The position numbers and the translations under genes are program-made. The notes under the pieces were generated by a model, which was not told where the DNA came from, made no database searches, and worked only from the letters and a program-made list of their open reading frames with translations. From NCBI GenBank assembly GCA_963575745.1, contig CAUYUJ010015516.1, positions 750,325 through 814,324 on the forward strand: a DNA stretch of 64,000 bases. The letters are read 5' to 3'. The DNA comes from Prorocentrum cordatum. Lineage: Eukaryota; Sar; Dinophyceae; Prorocentrales; Prorocentraceae. Position 1 is the first letter of the stretch. Each line of letters opens with the position of its first letter. Shown piece by piece: positions 29,641-39,724 of the stretch.

Positions 29641-30140
29641 TGAATGTCAGATGCTGCGCTTCACCACCTGGGCCTGCGACTCTGCGTTTCCCCGCCTTGG
29701 GCCATAAAAGTGAGCGGTGTCAAAGTAGGCGGCAACGCCCTTGCCGATGCGGCGGCAAGGGCGACGCCGCAAGGGTTGTCGCGAGCGATGTGCTGAACAC
29801 ATCTGAAAGCTACACCATCTGCTCCAGTCGCGCTTGGATCTCCGACGGTACACTCGCACGCAACATTGAGGCTGTGGTTGCCCGCGTTGCCTCGCGACTG
29901 CTCGTCATCGGCCCTCGCAGCAAACTCGGTTGTGCGCCTCGTCGTCCACCGTGCTGGAACAGCCTGTGGGATAGTTATCCAAAGGATTCGTGGCGGCACA
30001 ACTGTGAAGCATCGTGAACTCGAACGCGGCAACTGTTCAGCAATGGCATACAGCACTGGCATACAGCAATGGCATACAGCATTGCACGAGTAACTCGACT
30101 GGCGGAGTTTTGGCGGCGCGCACAAGAGGGTAGGTGGAGG
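29640..30140. other. Unassigned, with a short 13-bp tandem
   Basis: The word CATACAGCA(C/A)TGG is repeated about three times at 30044-30082. A minus-strand peptide AAYFDTAHFYG near 29760-29730 recalls an aldo-keto reductase motif but is too short to call. No gene is annotated. Confidence 0.35.
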
Positions 30141-30318
30141 GGGGACGACTTCTCAAAGGAGACCGCTCCTTAGCAGGCGCCGGCCTTACATCTACAGATG
30201 AGGCCCGCGCCTTCTGAGAAGCAGGGGTGCTTCTAAGAAGCCTTCCCCCCTTCCCCTACCCACAGACATGCGACGTCCTGTTTTTTTCGATACCCGATCC
30301 CTGAAGTCCCGACCATTT
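30140..30318. repeat. R4-like fragment and start of an R2 copy
   Basis: GCCTTCTGAGAAGC and CTTCTAAGAAGCC words (30205-30245) resemble R4. From about 30290 an R2 copy begins (TGAAGTCCCGACC). Confidence 0.5.
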
Positions 30319-30480
30319 TAAAAGGGCCCAAGGGCACACAAATAAATACACGCAAATCCCAGGATTCGCAATTTGTGTGATATATTTTCTGGGTTTCTGT
30401 CTTCCCCCCACTTCCCATGGTTTCCCATATTTTCCTGGGAATCGAAAATTACTTGTGTCTGTGTATTTTCCCCTCCTAAC
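30319..30480 (+). repeat. Dispersed repeat R5, copy 2, inserted into R2
   Basis: The body matches 19371-19535 and 39570-39724. The R2 sequence breaks after GTCCCGACC at 30318 and resumes at about 30479-30490 (ACCTTTCCCCGGAATCTG, then TTTTCATCC). A possible 3-bp duplication, ACC, lies at both edges. Confidence 0.7.
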
Positions 30481-31450
30481 CTTTCCCCGGAATCTGTTTT
30501 TCATCCTGGGCCGACTTTGACGGTCCCGGGCCCCGAGAGCCGAAAACAGGGAAAACCCCCGGTCGTGTTTTTTGTCAAAACGCGAGGGGCTTCCTCCTCC
30601 TCCTCCTCCTCCTCCTCCTCCTCCTCCTCCTCCTCCTCCTCGGGGCCTACCCCCCTCTGCGCGTCAACAAGGATCTCCTCGGGCTCTAGGACCGTTGCGT
30701 GAGCCCCGACGCACCCTCTCCAGGTGGGCGCCGACTCGTTTCCTCTCGCCCGGACGCTGGACCCAGGCATCCGCCGATATGATTCGGTCAATCCGAGGCC
30801 CCAGGTCCCGACCCCTTCCCCAGGGGTGCCCAGGTCCACTCTTGTGTCAGCGCCCGTCTCTTCATCCCTTCCCCAAAGGATTCGTCCCAAATCCACTCTT
30901 GATGGCCCCTGGGCCCGATAACGGGCCCTGGAGGCCGAAACCCAGGAAGAAACGCTGGACTCAAGACATCATATCTTCGGATCTCTGGGGATGGGCGCCG
31001 ACTCTCTTCCTTGGAGTACCATGCGGGACCTGCTCTAGAACATTAAAATACGTTAGACGGATCTACCCTTCGTCCGACCTTGCACCGCGCCGAACGCAAC
31101 GGCCACGTTGCCCATAGACGTATCCACCCCGAAAAGTTCGATGGACGTTACGGCACCCAATGTGTCCATAGACGCTTTGGGCTGGAATGTGAAAGCGGTA
31201 CCTGGCATAGGCCCAGATGCTGGTCTTCCAGAGGCAGGTAGGCTTGGCGCTCCAAGGTCCGCGAGCCCGATAATGGGCCCCAGAGGCCGAAATCCAGGAA
31301 CAAACGCCGGATTGAAAAACCGATCCTCGGATCTCTGGGTCGCCGTCGTGATCGTCCTCGTCGTGGCCGTCGCCGTCGTGATCGTCCTCGCCGTGGCCGT
31401 CGCCGCCGCGACTTTTTTCCGCTCGCCCGGGCGCTGGATAGCGGCGTGCC
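30481..31450. repeat. R2-derived repeats with a short CTC array
   Basis: R2 resumes at 30484 and ends in a CTC run (30592-30640). Further R2-like blocks with GGCCCGATAACGGGCCC and GAGGCCGAAACCCAGGAA follow at about 30800-31010 and 31240-31320. A 30-bp direct repeat (GTCGTGATCGTCCTCG…) occupies 31345-31410. No gene is supported. Confidence 0.55.
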
Positions 31451-32334
31451 CTTGGAGCGCGCCGCACCCTGGCCCGCCGAAGCTCGGGGGCGGCCGAAGA
31501 GGGGGGGCGCAGATCGTGGCCGGCGGCACGCGCGCGGCCCAAAAGGGGGGGCCAGGGACGCAGTGAAGTAAAAAGAGGCGCCGTGAGATCCACCCACGAC
31601 ATCCACGCCATGAATCCCCCCCCCCCAAAAAAAAACGTCCCCCCCCCTCTGCCGCCCCCGCGAAGCGGCGGGAGCGGACCTGGGCCGCCGGGCGGAACCG
31701 GCGGGGGGGAGGCGCGCCGAGGCGTCGGGGCGCGGGGCCCTGTGGCGCCGGGGCCTGTTCGACGAGGGGCGGGGGGGAGAGGGTCGAGGGCGCGGGGACA
31801 GAAGGGGAAGATGAAATGGACGGGGAGGAGGAGGAGGAGGAGGAGGAGGAGGAGGAGGAGGAGGAGGAGAAGGAGGGGGACGAGGGGGAGGGGGAGGGAG
31901 AGGAGGAGGAGGAAGAGGAGGAGGAGGAGGAGGAAGAGGAGGAAGAGGAGGGGGAGGAGGAGGAGGAGGAGGAGGAGGAGGAGGAGGAGGAGGAGGAGGA
32001 GGAGTCTCTGCCAGATCGCGTAGCGATGTATGAAATTTTAACTCCACCACCCTATGCAGGGTGGTCTTGGCTCTGGAGGCCTTTCTCAGCACGACTGAGG
32101 TCCTTGGGCCAGACTCTCTAGCAATACGCTTGAGGTATCCACTTCCCGTGAAGGTGGGCTTCTCGCAAGGGGCACCGAGTTCCCTGAGGACCAGCTGCGC
32201 ATGAGCGCCACAAAAAAATACACAACCAAAGTTTCAGCCCAACGTGGAACCTTACACGGTGGCTTTGGTGCGCACAAGCCCCCCCCCAGCGACATGAACC
32301 TTCATCCCAAGAGGAGCCTCCTTGAACGTGCCAT
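31450..32334. repeat. GGA array and GC-rich flanks
   Basis: A GGA/GAG run lies at 31821-32004 with poly-Glu and poly-Arg frames only. 31450-31820 and 32005-32334 show no recognised gene. Confidence 0.8.
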
Positions 32335-33081
32335 CTACATTAAAGGTTCGAAGCACTCACTCTGGAGCCAAAGGGACCTCAAGGCCTTGCTGGAGGAACT
32401 GAGACACCTAGTACACATGGAGCCTGCGGGGTCAACCTGGCGTTGAGACCCGAAAAGAACACACAGACCGAGGGCTGGTGGCCGCTCGGGTTTTATCCCC
32501 TTCGGCCGCTTTGGGCGCGGCCCACCTTGAGACTGACACTCGCTCTCCTCTGATCCGACTGCGTCAATAGCGGCTCGGGGGAATCCCATCCGAACAGGGA
32601 AAGCTTCTTGCTCGATGAGCGCCACTGGTTGGCACTCGGTCACACAAGCTCTGGCTTCGCCGGCGGCTATGCCAGCGAGCGCGTCGGCAACGCAGTTGCC
32701 GCAGGCGGGCGTGGACGCCAGCCTGCCGCGCAAAATGTCCCGCGCCTCCATGTGCGATGGGGTCCAGAGGACAGTGGCGCGACCTTGCCGTCGAGCCCAT
32801 GAACGTTGGAGTCGGAGCCAGAGGTCTGCGCCCTGTCCAATAGGTTCCTGGACGCGCCCGTTGTGGCATCCAAGACAGCAACCCTGGTTGCCCGTGGAAT
32901 GAACGATATCTTGATTAGTGGCCTCGACAGCGGTGGCCAAGGCAAGTAGCTCGCCCCACGCTGCGGTCTGTCTCTGCAAGTCATTGTCAAGCGAACCGTA
33001 GAATACTGCACCAACTCCGAGTCTCCGCAGGTGCGAGTTGCCGGCGCCCTGTCCTCCGTTGGCGTCGCCGAGGGCATACAT
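32335..33081 (-). pseudogene. RNase H domain of LINE C
   Basis: The frame contains LRRLGVGAVFYGSL, QTAAWGELLALATAVEAT, DIVHSTGNQGC, VLWTPSHMEARDILRG and NCVADALAGIAAGEA. These follow the RNase H fold: first strand, the E of helix A, the second aspartate strand, the handle region, and the terminal D. The second aspartate (normally S-T-D-N) is glycine here (STGN), and the first aspartate is not visible. RNase H removes the RNA strand during LINE cDNA synthesis. This copy should be inactive. Confidence 0.75.
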
Positions 33082-33301
33082 GGGTTGTTCTTGTAAGTGA
33101 TGCAGACGAGCAACGTGGCATTCGCGGAACCCATGTCAAGTCCATTATTCGACCATGGTGGGCGCCGCAATCTGCGCCCACACGCTTGGCGTGACGCCGC
33201 GCGTCCAAAAACATTCGATTGTTGCGTCGTTGCGCCATGGCTTCGGGAAGGAGGTGGATGGCGCCCTGGATGAAGGAGTTGTCGCGGTTGTGGCCGCACC
33301 C

Positions 33302-34030
33302 CTATGCCCCATGGAAGTCGCCCTCTTCTTCGGCGCGGCACCTCGGGCAAACGGCATCAACATTAGGCACTTGAGTGACCTGAACTATGCGCTTCCTGGT
33401 CCACTTGGCTCCTGTGGCAATGGTAAGCACGAGATTGGAAGGGCGGCCCCCCTGCGGCGCCTCCTCGAGATACCTTAGAAACCTGCGATGCGAAGGGTTG
33501 CCTGCTCCATGTTGGAGACCTTCCCCATTTTGATGCTGGCTGGCTCGTCGCCACAACTGGCGCTGGATGCCGGCGTCGATGTCGTCGAGCAGCCAGCGCG
33601 GGATGACGGCGTCTGGGTGCCCCGGCAAGGCGGCGGCGTCGAACTCCCAGGCGTCGTCCGCGCGGTTGCTGTCGCTGGGCAGCCCCCATAGGTTGGGCCG
33701 CGTGGGGCCCTATCCCATCTGCTGAAAGTAGTGCATGATGGTGAGCTGCGGCCCACGCACGCGTCGGGCACGTTCCGCAGGTGGGATGGCGAGGACATGA
33801 TTGACAATCTTGGCCCAAGTAAGGGCGATGGCATGGCGGGGCCGGGGGTCGGCAATCCAAACCGCGAGCCAGGCAACGAAGGCTTCGCGCGGAAGCTCCC
33901 TGGCGAGGCCCCTCTCTCCAGCTCGGAGGTCGAAGAGCGTAGCGAGGCAACGTCCACGTAGGCGTGGGCGGACTGCATCTCCAAGCCGCCGCCGGTGGCG
34001 ATCCAATCGAATGCCTTCTGCCCCGTGCAT
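33302..34030 (-). pseudogene. Polyprotein connection segment of LINE C
   Basis: The minus-strand pieces are PREAFVAWLAVWIADPRPR, WAKIVNHVLAIPPAERARR, DAVIPRWLLDDIDAGIQRQ and VTQVPNVDAVCPRCRAEEE (a CxxC). They lie directly upstream of the RNase H domain in shifting frames. This fits the region between RT and RNase H, but no catalytic motif confirms it. Confidence 0.4.
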
Positions 34031-34148
34031 GTGACGTTGCTGTAGAAAATGAAAATGCACGGGCACTGGTAACGTTGGCGGCATCAGACTACACTGGAGC
34101 GGCAGGGTCACTTGTCTGGTCCGCCTCGCTGGACCCTGCTCTGCCTTG

Positions 34149-35365
34149 TCAAGAAGACTGGGAGCGTCCGCCGCCCGTCTTGCCCTTTTCCTTCTTGGGC
34201 GGCCGCGCGTCGGCTGGATTCGCTGGGTGGCCGGCCTGCACGGCTGCCTGCTCTGCAGCGAAGCGTGCAGCAAACAACTTGGCGGCCTCGGCAGCTGGCT
34301 CTGCCTCGTTCTCGCGGTTCTCGGCGGCGTTGGTCTCCTTGGTGCTGCCCGCGGAGGCTGGCGCCTCACCCGAGCCGCGAGGCGGCGCGGCTGCTGCGGC
34401 CGACTCGGCTTCGGCGGGAACGCCGGCAGTGCCGTCTTCGCCCTTGCGCTTCTTGAGGTACCTGCCCCCCTGCGCTGGACGAACCTTCTGGGCCCGCTCG
34501 ATCAGCGAGGAGACCTGCGGCCCATTTGCGGCGAACTGCTGCTGCAACTCCTCGAGGCCCTTCTTGACAGCATCGAGCTCCATTTGCTCCGCCGCAGTGA
34601 GCTCCAACTCGTCAATATTGCGGGACAGCCCTGGGCCCCAGAAGATGGCGAGCGGCTTCTGCGCGGCGTCTGCGGCCTGGGCGCGAGTGCGGGTCGGTTC
34701 GCCGCCGCCGACCCCCTCCGCCTTGACCAAAGCCTCCGCGGCCCGCCTCTTGGCCTGCTCGGCGCGGGCGACCTGGAGGGCGGCGCCCTCCTCCTTGGCC
34801 TCGGCGTTCTCGAGCGCCCAGCGGGGCCTGATGACAGTGCTGACGACTTGACTGCGATGATTGACCGCCGATCTCCAGGCGCCATCGGCTTCGCGCGTGG
34901 CCTCGGCCCGCCGACCTGCACTGCGGTGTCCTCCTCGGCCATGACGCGTTGGAGCTGCGCACTGAGGATGGCCTTCCGTGCGGGGCCCACGGCGACGGCG
35001 ATGGCCTGCCCGAGGTGGACGGCGAAGGAGGCGCGGCTGTCCTGGCGCCGTGCGCCAGTGGCCGTGGTGGGTGTGTCCGCCTCCCCGACCTCATAGATCT
35101 CCTCGTCGCCGAATCGGGCCAAGCTCGGACTCCGTGGGCGTGCGCGACGCAGCTTCATCGGCCTGTTGCAGAGAGGGCAGGCGGGCTTGATCGGGTCCAG
35201 GAGGTCGTTGTACTCGCATGCGTTGCACCCTCGGCATCGGCTCCAGAGCCGCGCGGTGCCTGTCTGGCGCCACGGCGCGCCCGCAGCTGCGGGGGAGCGT
35301 GGCGCCTGGCGCCCCATGAGCCCCAGCGTTGGTCGACCGTAAAACCTGCACCTTGGCAGGTGCAC
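34149..35365 (-). pseudogene. Zinc-ribbon plus coiled-coil protein, one frameshift
   Basis: The first frame has CRGCNACEYNDLLDP then ACPLCNRPMKL (C-x2-C-x2-C … C-x2-C, near 35245-35160) followed by an Ala-rich segment. After a frame change around 34820-34870 it continues with ENAEAKEEGAALQVARAEQA, IFWGPGLSRNIDEL, EQMELDAVKKGLEELQQQF and a Lys/Arg-rich end, KKEKGKTGGGRSQSS. A metal-binding head, a coiled coil and a basic tail would suit a LINE ORF1 or another RNA-binding protein. I do not recognise a specific family, and the 5' start is not an ATG. Confidence 0.45.
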
Positions 35366-35419
35366 GGAAGTTCCTCAAGCACCTCGGGAAAGTCCTGGGG
35401 CAGCCCTGGAGAACGCGGC

Positions 35420-35604
35420 CAGCGCCGAAAGGGCTTGAGAGGAGGAGGAGGAGGAAGAGGAGGAGGAGGAGGAGGAAGAGGAGGGGGGGGGGAGGAAGAG
35501 GAGGAGGGGAGGAGGAGGAGGAGGAGGAGGAGGAGGAGGAGGAGGAGGAGAGGAGGGAATGGGGGAGGAGGAGGAGGAGGAGGAGGAGGAGGAGGAGGAG
35601 GAGG
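35420..35604. repeat. GGA array
   Basis: Near-pure GGA/GAG with a few A or G interruptions. It lies between LINE C and the retroprocessed region. Confidence 0.9.
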
Positions 35605-35721
35605 CAAAACTCGACCCAGGAGGGTCATGCATTCGAATTCCCACGGGGCCCAGCGAGCCCCGCGAGACCTCCAAGAGCCCCAGGGACCCCAGCCGAGGCC
35701 TCACCGTCCTGAGCGTAGGCC

Positions 35722-35749
35722 GAGCCTGGGTTTAACTAACCCCAGGCTC
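35722..35749. other. Perfect hairpin
   Basis: The arms GAGCCTGGG (35722-35730) and CCCAGGCTC (35741-35749) flank a 10-nt loop. It lies about 50 nt beyond the stop of the retroprocessed frame on the minus strand. Its role is unknown. Confidence 0.6.
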
Positions 35750-35800
35750 TGCCCACGCCGACCTCGTACACGGCGTGCGCCACGCTGCCCTCGGCCCCCT

Positions 35801-37077
35801 TCAACGGCCGCCCGGCGCCTCGCCTCCGGATCCGCGGGTATCCGCCCCGAGCGCGGCGAAGAGCTCGGTCAGGTCCGCGCTGCGCTGGTCCGCTGCCGTC
35901 AGTAGCTCGGCCGTCGCGGCTGAGCGCACGTCGTCGTCGGGGCCCCCCAAGACGAAGAGCACGGCGTTGGAGCTCTCCTCGAGCTCTCCGTACACGAAGC
36001 CTGTCGCCCATGGGCCTGGAGGCGGGCGGCCGCGGCATGCGTCCGCCCTCGGCTCCACGGGCTCCGCGCTGGCCAGGCGGCCCTCGATCTCCACCACGCG
36101 GTCGGCCGCCGCCTCGAGCTCGAGCTGGGCCTGGCCTGCACCAGCGCCTGCGAGGACGACCGCCACTGCCGCCGCGTCAACCCGCGCACGGGCGCCCAGG
36201 AGGAGGCGTCGCAGCTCGGCCGCGCGAACGGCGCTGTCGTCCCCCAGGCCGTCCTGGTCATCCATCTCGCCGTCAACGGAGTCGCCTGCCTCCTGGTTAG
36301 CGACCGCGCCCTCCTGGACGAAGCCGCCGCCCTGCAGGAACTGCTCGCCGCCCTACTCCGCGAAGACCGAACAGTTGCCGTGGGCGCCGGAGCCCTCCTC
36401 GAAGAAAGTCTCGCCCACCTCGGCGCCGAACTCGGCGATGCTGCTGCCCAGCATCTGGTTTGAGCGCTCGGGCGCGTAGGGCCTGGCGGCGCTGTTGAGA
36501 GCCGTGAACGGGACGACCCGCTCGCCCTCCTCGTGGTCCAACCCGACCTTCTCGCCGTGGCCCTGCATCTCGCGCAGCTGCGTGTGCACGTCCATCTCGC
36601 CGATGTCCTGCCTCGATTCCAGCCGAAGGCCCTTCTGGGCATGCTGGAGCTGCCCCTTGGACGCCATCGCACAGGAACCGTCACAACGATGAGCGTGAAG
36701 AGCTACGTTTCGACGGAGTCGATCAACTCCGCTGGGCAGCTTGCCCGCAATAAGCGCTCCAGCGCAGGCATAACGGCCTCGATCCGATCCCAGACCTCCT
36801 GGTTGCCGAAAAGGATGCCGAGGCAACTGAGCAGCTCCTCGTGCTTGTCGCGCACGGCGGTCAACTCGTCGGCAAGCCGCCTGATAGCGCGGTCTGCAGA
36901 AGCCTTGGCCCAGTCGCGCCTCGCTTTCCGCTCTGCAGCAGAGCGCGATGGACGTGCATCACCCACGTCCTCACGTAGAACCATCTCCTCAAACAGCCAG
37001 CTCCAGACGCCACATGCCGCATGGGAAAATGGCACACCAGGGGGCTTGAGGCAAGCTTGAGCCAAAATGGCTACGGA
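35801..37077 (-). pseudogene. Retroprocessed (spliced-leader-bearing) sequence with two frames
   Basis: It starts with an exact spliced leader at 37077. The first minus-strand frame (to 36703) includes MVLREDVGDARPSRS and AIRRLADELTAVRDKHEELL, helical and charged. The second frame starts at MASKGQLQHAQKGLRLESR (about 36670) and runs to SGAHGNCSVFAE. It meets a single TAG at 36353-36355, then continues in the same frame as GGEQFLQGGGFVQEG … MDDQDGLGDDSAVRAAELR to a TGA at 35801. The two halves in one frame, separated by one stop, suggest a once-longer protein. No domain is recognised. Either a processed pseudogene or part of the LINE C transcript would explain it. Confidence 0.5.
37056..37077 (-). 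other. Exact DinoSL relic
   Basis: The minus strand reads T, then CCGTAGCCATTTT, then GGCTCAAG: the full 22-nt dinoflagellate spliced leader with no mismatch. The next bases are CTTGCCTCAAG, not a GT splice donor, so it is not an SL RNA gene but the 5' end of a reverse-transcribed trans-spliced mRNA. CTTGCCTCAAG may itself be an older, decayed leader end. Confidence 0.85.
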
Positions 37078-37485
37078 GAGGATGAGGAGGTGGAGGAGGA
37101 GGAGGAGGAGAAGGGGGAGGAGGAAGAGGAGGAGGGGGGAGGAGGAGGAGGTGGAGGAGGGGGAGGAGGAGGAGGAGGAGGGGAGGAGGAGGAGGAAGGA
37201 GGGAGGAGGGAGGGAGGAGGAGGAGGAGGAGGAGGAGGAGGAGGGGAGGGAGGAGGGAGGAGGAGGGAGGGAGGGGGAGGGAGGAGGAAAGAGGAGGAGG
37301 AGAGGAGGAGGAGGAGGAGGAGGAGGGGAGGAGGCGGAGAAGGAGGAGGGAGGAGGAAGGGGAGGAGGAGGAGGAGGAGAGGAGGGGAGGAGGAGGAGGA
37401 GGAGGAGGAGGAGGAGGAGGAGGAGGAGGAGGAGGAGGAGGAGGAGAAGGAGGAGGAGGAGGAGGACGAGGAGGAGGAGTTGGGA
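37078..37485. repeat. GGA array abutting the spliced-leader relic
   Basis: About 400 bp of GGA/GAG with AGG and GGGA interruptions, beginning at the base after the cap-end of the relic. Confidence 0.9.
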
Positions 37486-37519
37486 GGCAACTCCTGGGAG
37501 CTCTTCGCTGAAACGAGTT

Positions 37520-37956
37520 TAAAGGCGATTGAGCCCGATTAGACGGCCATTTCGCCGGACGGGGCCAGATTAAGCACGGGATGAAGCTGGATTAACTGGA
37601 CTGAGCCGAATCAGCCGGGATCAAGCTGGGATCAAGCCGGAGCACGCCGGATTAGTCCAAATGCTGGCTATCGACCGCGGAAATACAAGCGACACGATAC
37701 AGAAGTTAACATCCCAGGAGCTGCGTCCCAGGAGGAGGGCCGAGGATCAAGGTCCGATGGAGGGCGAGGGCGGGGCCGAGGATCGAGGGCAACCCTCGAT
37801 CGTCGTGACAGGATCACGACAGGGAGGTGTTCGGCCACTGTCGGCCTCTGGGTGCCCTCACCAGGGAAACGCTGCACGTTTGGGGGGCCTGAGGTCCCGG
37901 GGAAAGGGCCGCGCGCTGAAGAACTCAGAACGTCCACCCGCAAGGCTCGTTCTTCG
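37520..37956. repeat. Degenerate GATTAAGCCGG repeat and unassigned sequence
   Basis: 37520-37665 is made of GATTAAGC/GGATCAAGCC-type words and resembles 49060-49145. 37700-37800 has an inverted GAGGATCGAGGGCAACCCTCGATC word. No gene is seen. Confidence 0.5.
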
Positions 37957-38174
37957 CCCTCCTCCTCCTCCTCCTCCTCCTCCTCCTCCTCCTCCTCCTC
38001 CTCCTCCTCATCCTCCTCATCCTCCTCCGACTCCTCCTCCTCACGCTCCTCCTCCCGGTCCTCCTCCCCCTCCTCCTCCTCCTCTTCCTCCTCCTCCTCC
38101 CCCTCCTCCTCCTCCTTTTCCTCCTCCTCCTCCTTCTCCTCCTCCTCCAACTCCTCCTCCTCCGCCTCCTGCTC

Positions 38175-38207
<33 letters not shown>

Positions 38208-38258
38208 CGTCAGCGTCGTCGTCGTCGCCGTGACGCCGTCGTCGTCGCCGTCAGCGTT

Positions 38259-38294
<36 letters not shown>

Positions 38295-38420
38295 AGCGTC
38301 GTCACCGCCGTCAGCGTCGTCGTCCTCGTCAGCGTCGTCGTCGACGTCCCCGTCGTCGCCGTCAGCGTCGTCGTCGTCGTCAGCGTCGTCAGCGTCGTCG
38401 TCGTCGCCGTCGCCGTTGTC
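37957..38420. repeat. CTC array passing into a CGT/CGTCAG array
   Basis: CTC runs lie at 37957-38172. From 38176 the repeat is GTC/GCC/CAG triplets to 38420. Only Ser, Thr, Asp and Ala homopolymer-like frames occur. Confidence 0.9.
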
Positions 38421-38740
38421 GTGGCCGAGCGGAGGGAGGCCGGGAGGCTGGCAGGCGGCAGGCGGCCCAGCCCAACTCCCCTGCAGGGAGGCGGCCGCCC
38501 ACCGCCCACACCGCCGCCAGGGCGCCCTGGCGGGCCGGCCCAGCACCGCCGCTCTCGCGGCGCCTACGTGCGGCGGCCCGCGCTGCCGCAGCAGGCCGGG
38601 CTCCTTTGGCGGGGGCGGCTCAAAGATGGGGTCCTCCTCCTCCTCCTCCTCCTCCTCCTCCTCCTCCTCCTCTTCCTCCTCCTCCTCCTCCTCCTCCTCC
38701 TCCTCCTCCTCCTCCTCCTCCTCCTCCTCCTCCGTTGTCC
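38420..38740. repeat. GC-rich spacer and CTC array
   Basis: 38420-38630 is GC-rich without a recognised gene. A CTC array occupies 38631-38733. Confidence 0.75.
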
Positions 38741-39569
38741 TCGTCCGAATGTGTCCTCGTTCTGGCTCCGTCGTCCCAGAGGAGGGGGAGGGGCGCCCCG
38801 GCCTCGCCGGCGAGGGCGGCCGGGAGGGCTGGGGTCCTGAAGGATGGGGTCCTGAGGATGGGGAGACGCCCTGGGGTAAATTTACGGTGCTTCGGGCACC
38901 TGGTCCTCGGGACCCCATCCCTCAAGACCCAATCTCTGATTCTCCGACCAGTGGGGAGGGAGGCGGCCTTCGCCACCGCCGCCGCCGGGGCCGCCGCCGC
39001 CGCCGAGGCCGCCGCAACCGCCGCCGCCACCGCCGTCGTCGCCGTCGCCGTCGTCGTTCAAGGTCGGCGGCTCCGGCCGTAAGGCCTCTCCGATAAGGAA
39101 CCCCGTAGGCAATGCCTGTTGGGGAGACAGACGAGGAAGGCACGGGGAAAACGTGCAGGTTTCAGAGAGTCCTGACGAGTACGTCAGTGCCTGTCGATAT
39201 TGAAGGTGATGCGTTGCGGGATGTCGTTTGGAATCCTGGTTGCCGAGGTGCTCGCTAAGCAACTCCAGACTCGTGGAAGGTGGCCAACACCTATCAAACG
39301 TTATCGCGCATGGTGCCTGCATTGCGCAGTTGATGACTGAAAGTGAACCGCTCCTTGAGTGGACCTTGCAGCGTGCCCGTGGTAACTCAAACTTTTGCAT
39401 TATCGGTACGATCGGTAAGCGCAGAATGTCGAGAGCAGAACTCTGGCATCACTCGAAGGGCTGGCTGGGCCTTTGCTTCCCAGCCGCGGAATCCTGTGAA
39501 ATGACCGGGTCCGCGGTTGACCTGCCAGCTCAGTTGTGAAGTGTTGCGGCGCCATGGCCTCAGGGTGCT
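38740..39569. repeat. Direct repeats, CCG triplets and unassigned sequence
   Basis: GGTCCTGAAGGATGGGG-type repeats lie at 38830-38870 with inverted GGACCCCATCCCTCAAGACC at 38910-38930. CCG/GCC triplets lie at 38970-39055. 39070-39569 has no recognised gene or repeat. Confidence 0.5.
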
Positions 39570-39724
39570 TTTAGGGGCCCAGGGACACACACACACACAC
39601 ACACATAGAAATACACACGAATCCCAAGATTCACCATCTTTCCCCATATTGTTAGGTTTCCGTTTTCCCCAACGTTTCCCATATTTTCCCGTAGCTTCCT
39701 GGAACGTTTTCCCCCTCCTGAGTG
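39570..39724 (+). repeat. Dispersed repeat R5, copy 3
   Basis: The body GGGGCCCAGGGACACAC (with an expanded CA run) through TTTCCCATATTTTCCCGTAG to CGTTTTCCCCCTCCTGA matches copies 1 and 2. Confidence 0.7.

Larger units (their letters stand above)
32335..35365 (-). mobile_element. LINE relic C (minus strand; RT region not found)
   Basis: On the minus strand a zinc-ribbon/coiled-coil frame (35365-34149) is followed by a region with several frame changes (34030-33300) and an RNase H domain (33081-32335). No endonuclease or RT catalytic motifs are seen in between, so the central part was probably deleted, or two elements are joined. Confidence 0.6.

Noticed and set aside
29647-29859. Aldo-keto reductase-like peptide FDTAHFYG
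   Set aside because: Only about 10 residues match the family motif, and no other AKR motif is found in any frame nearby.
37056-37077. An SL RNA gene
   Set aside because: The leader is followed by CTTGCC rather than a GT donor and Sm-site-containing intron, so it is a relic in a retroprocessed copy.
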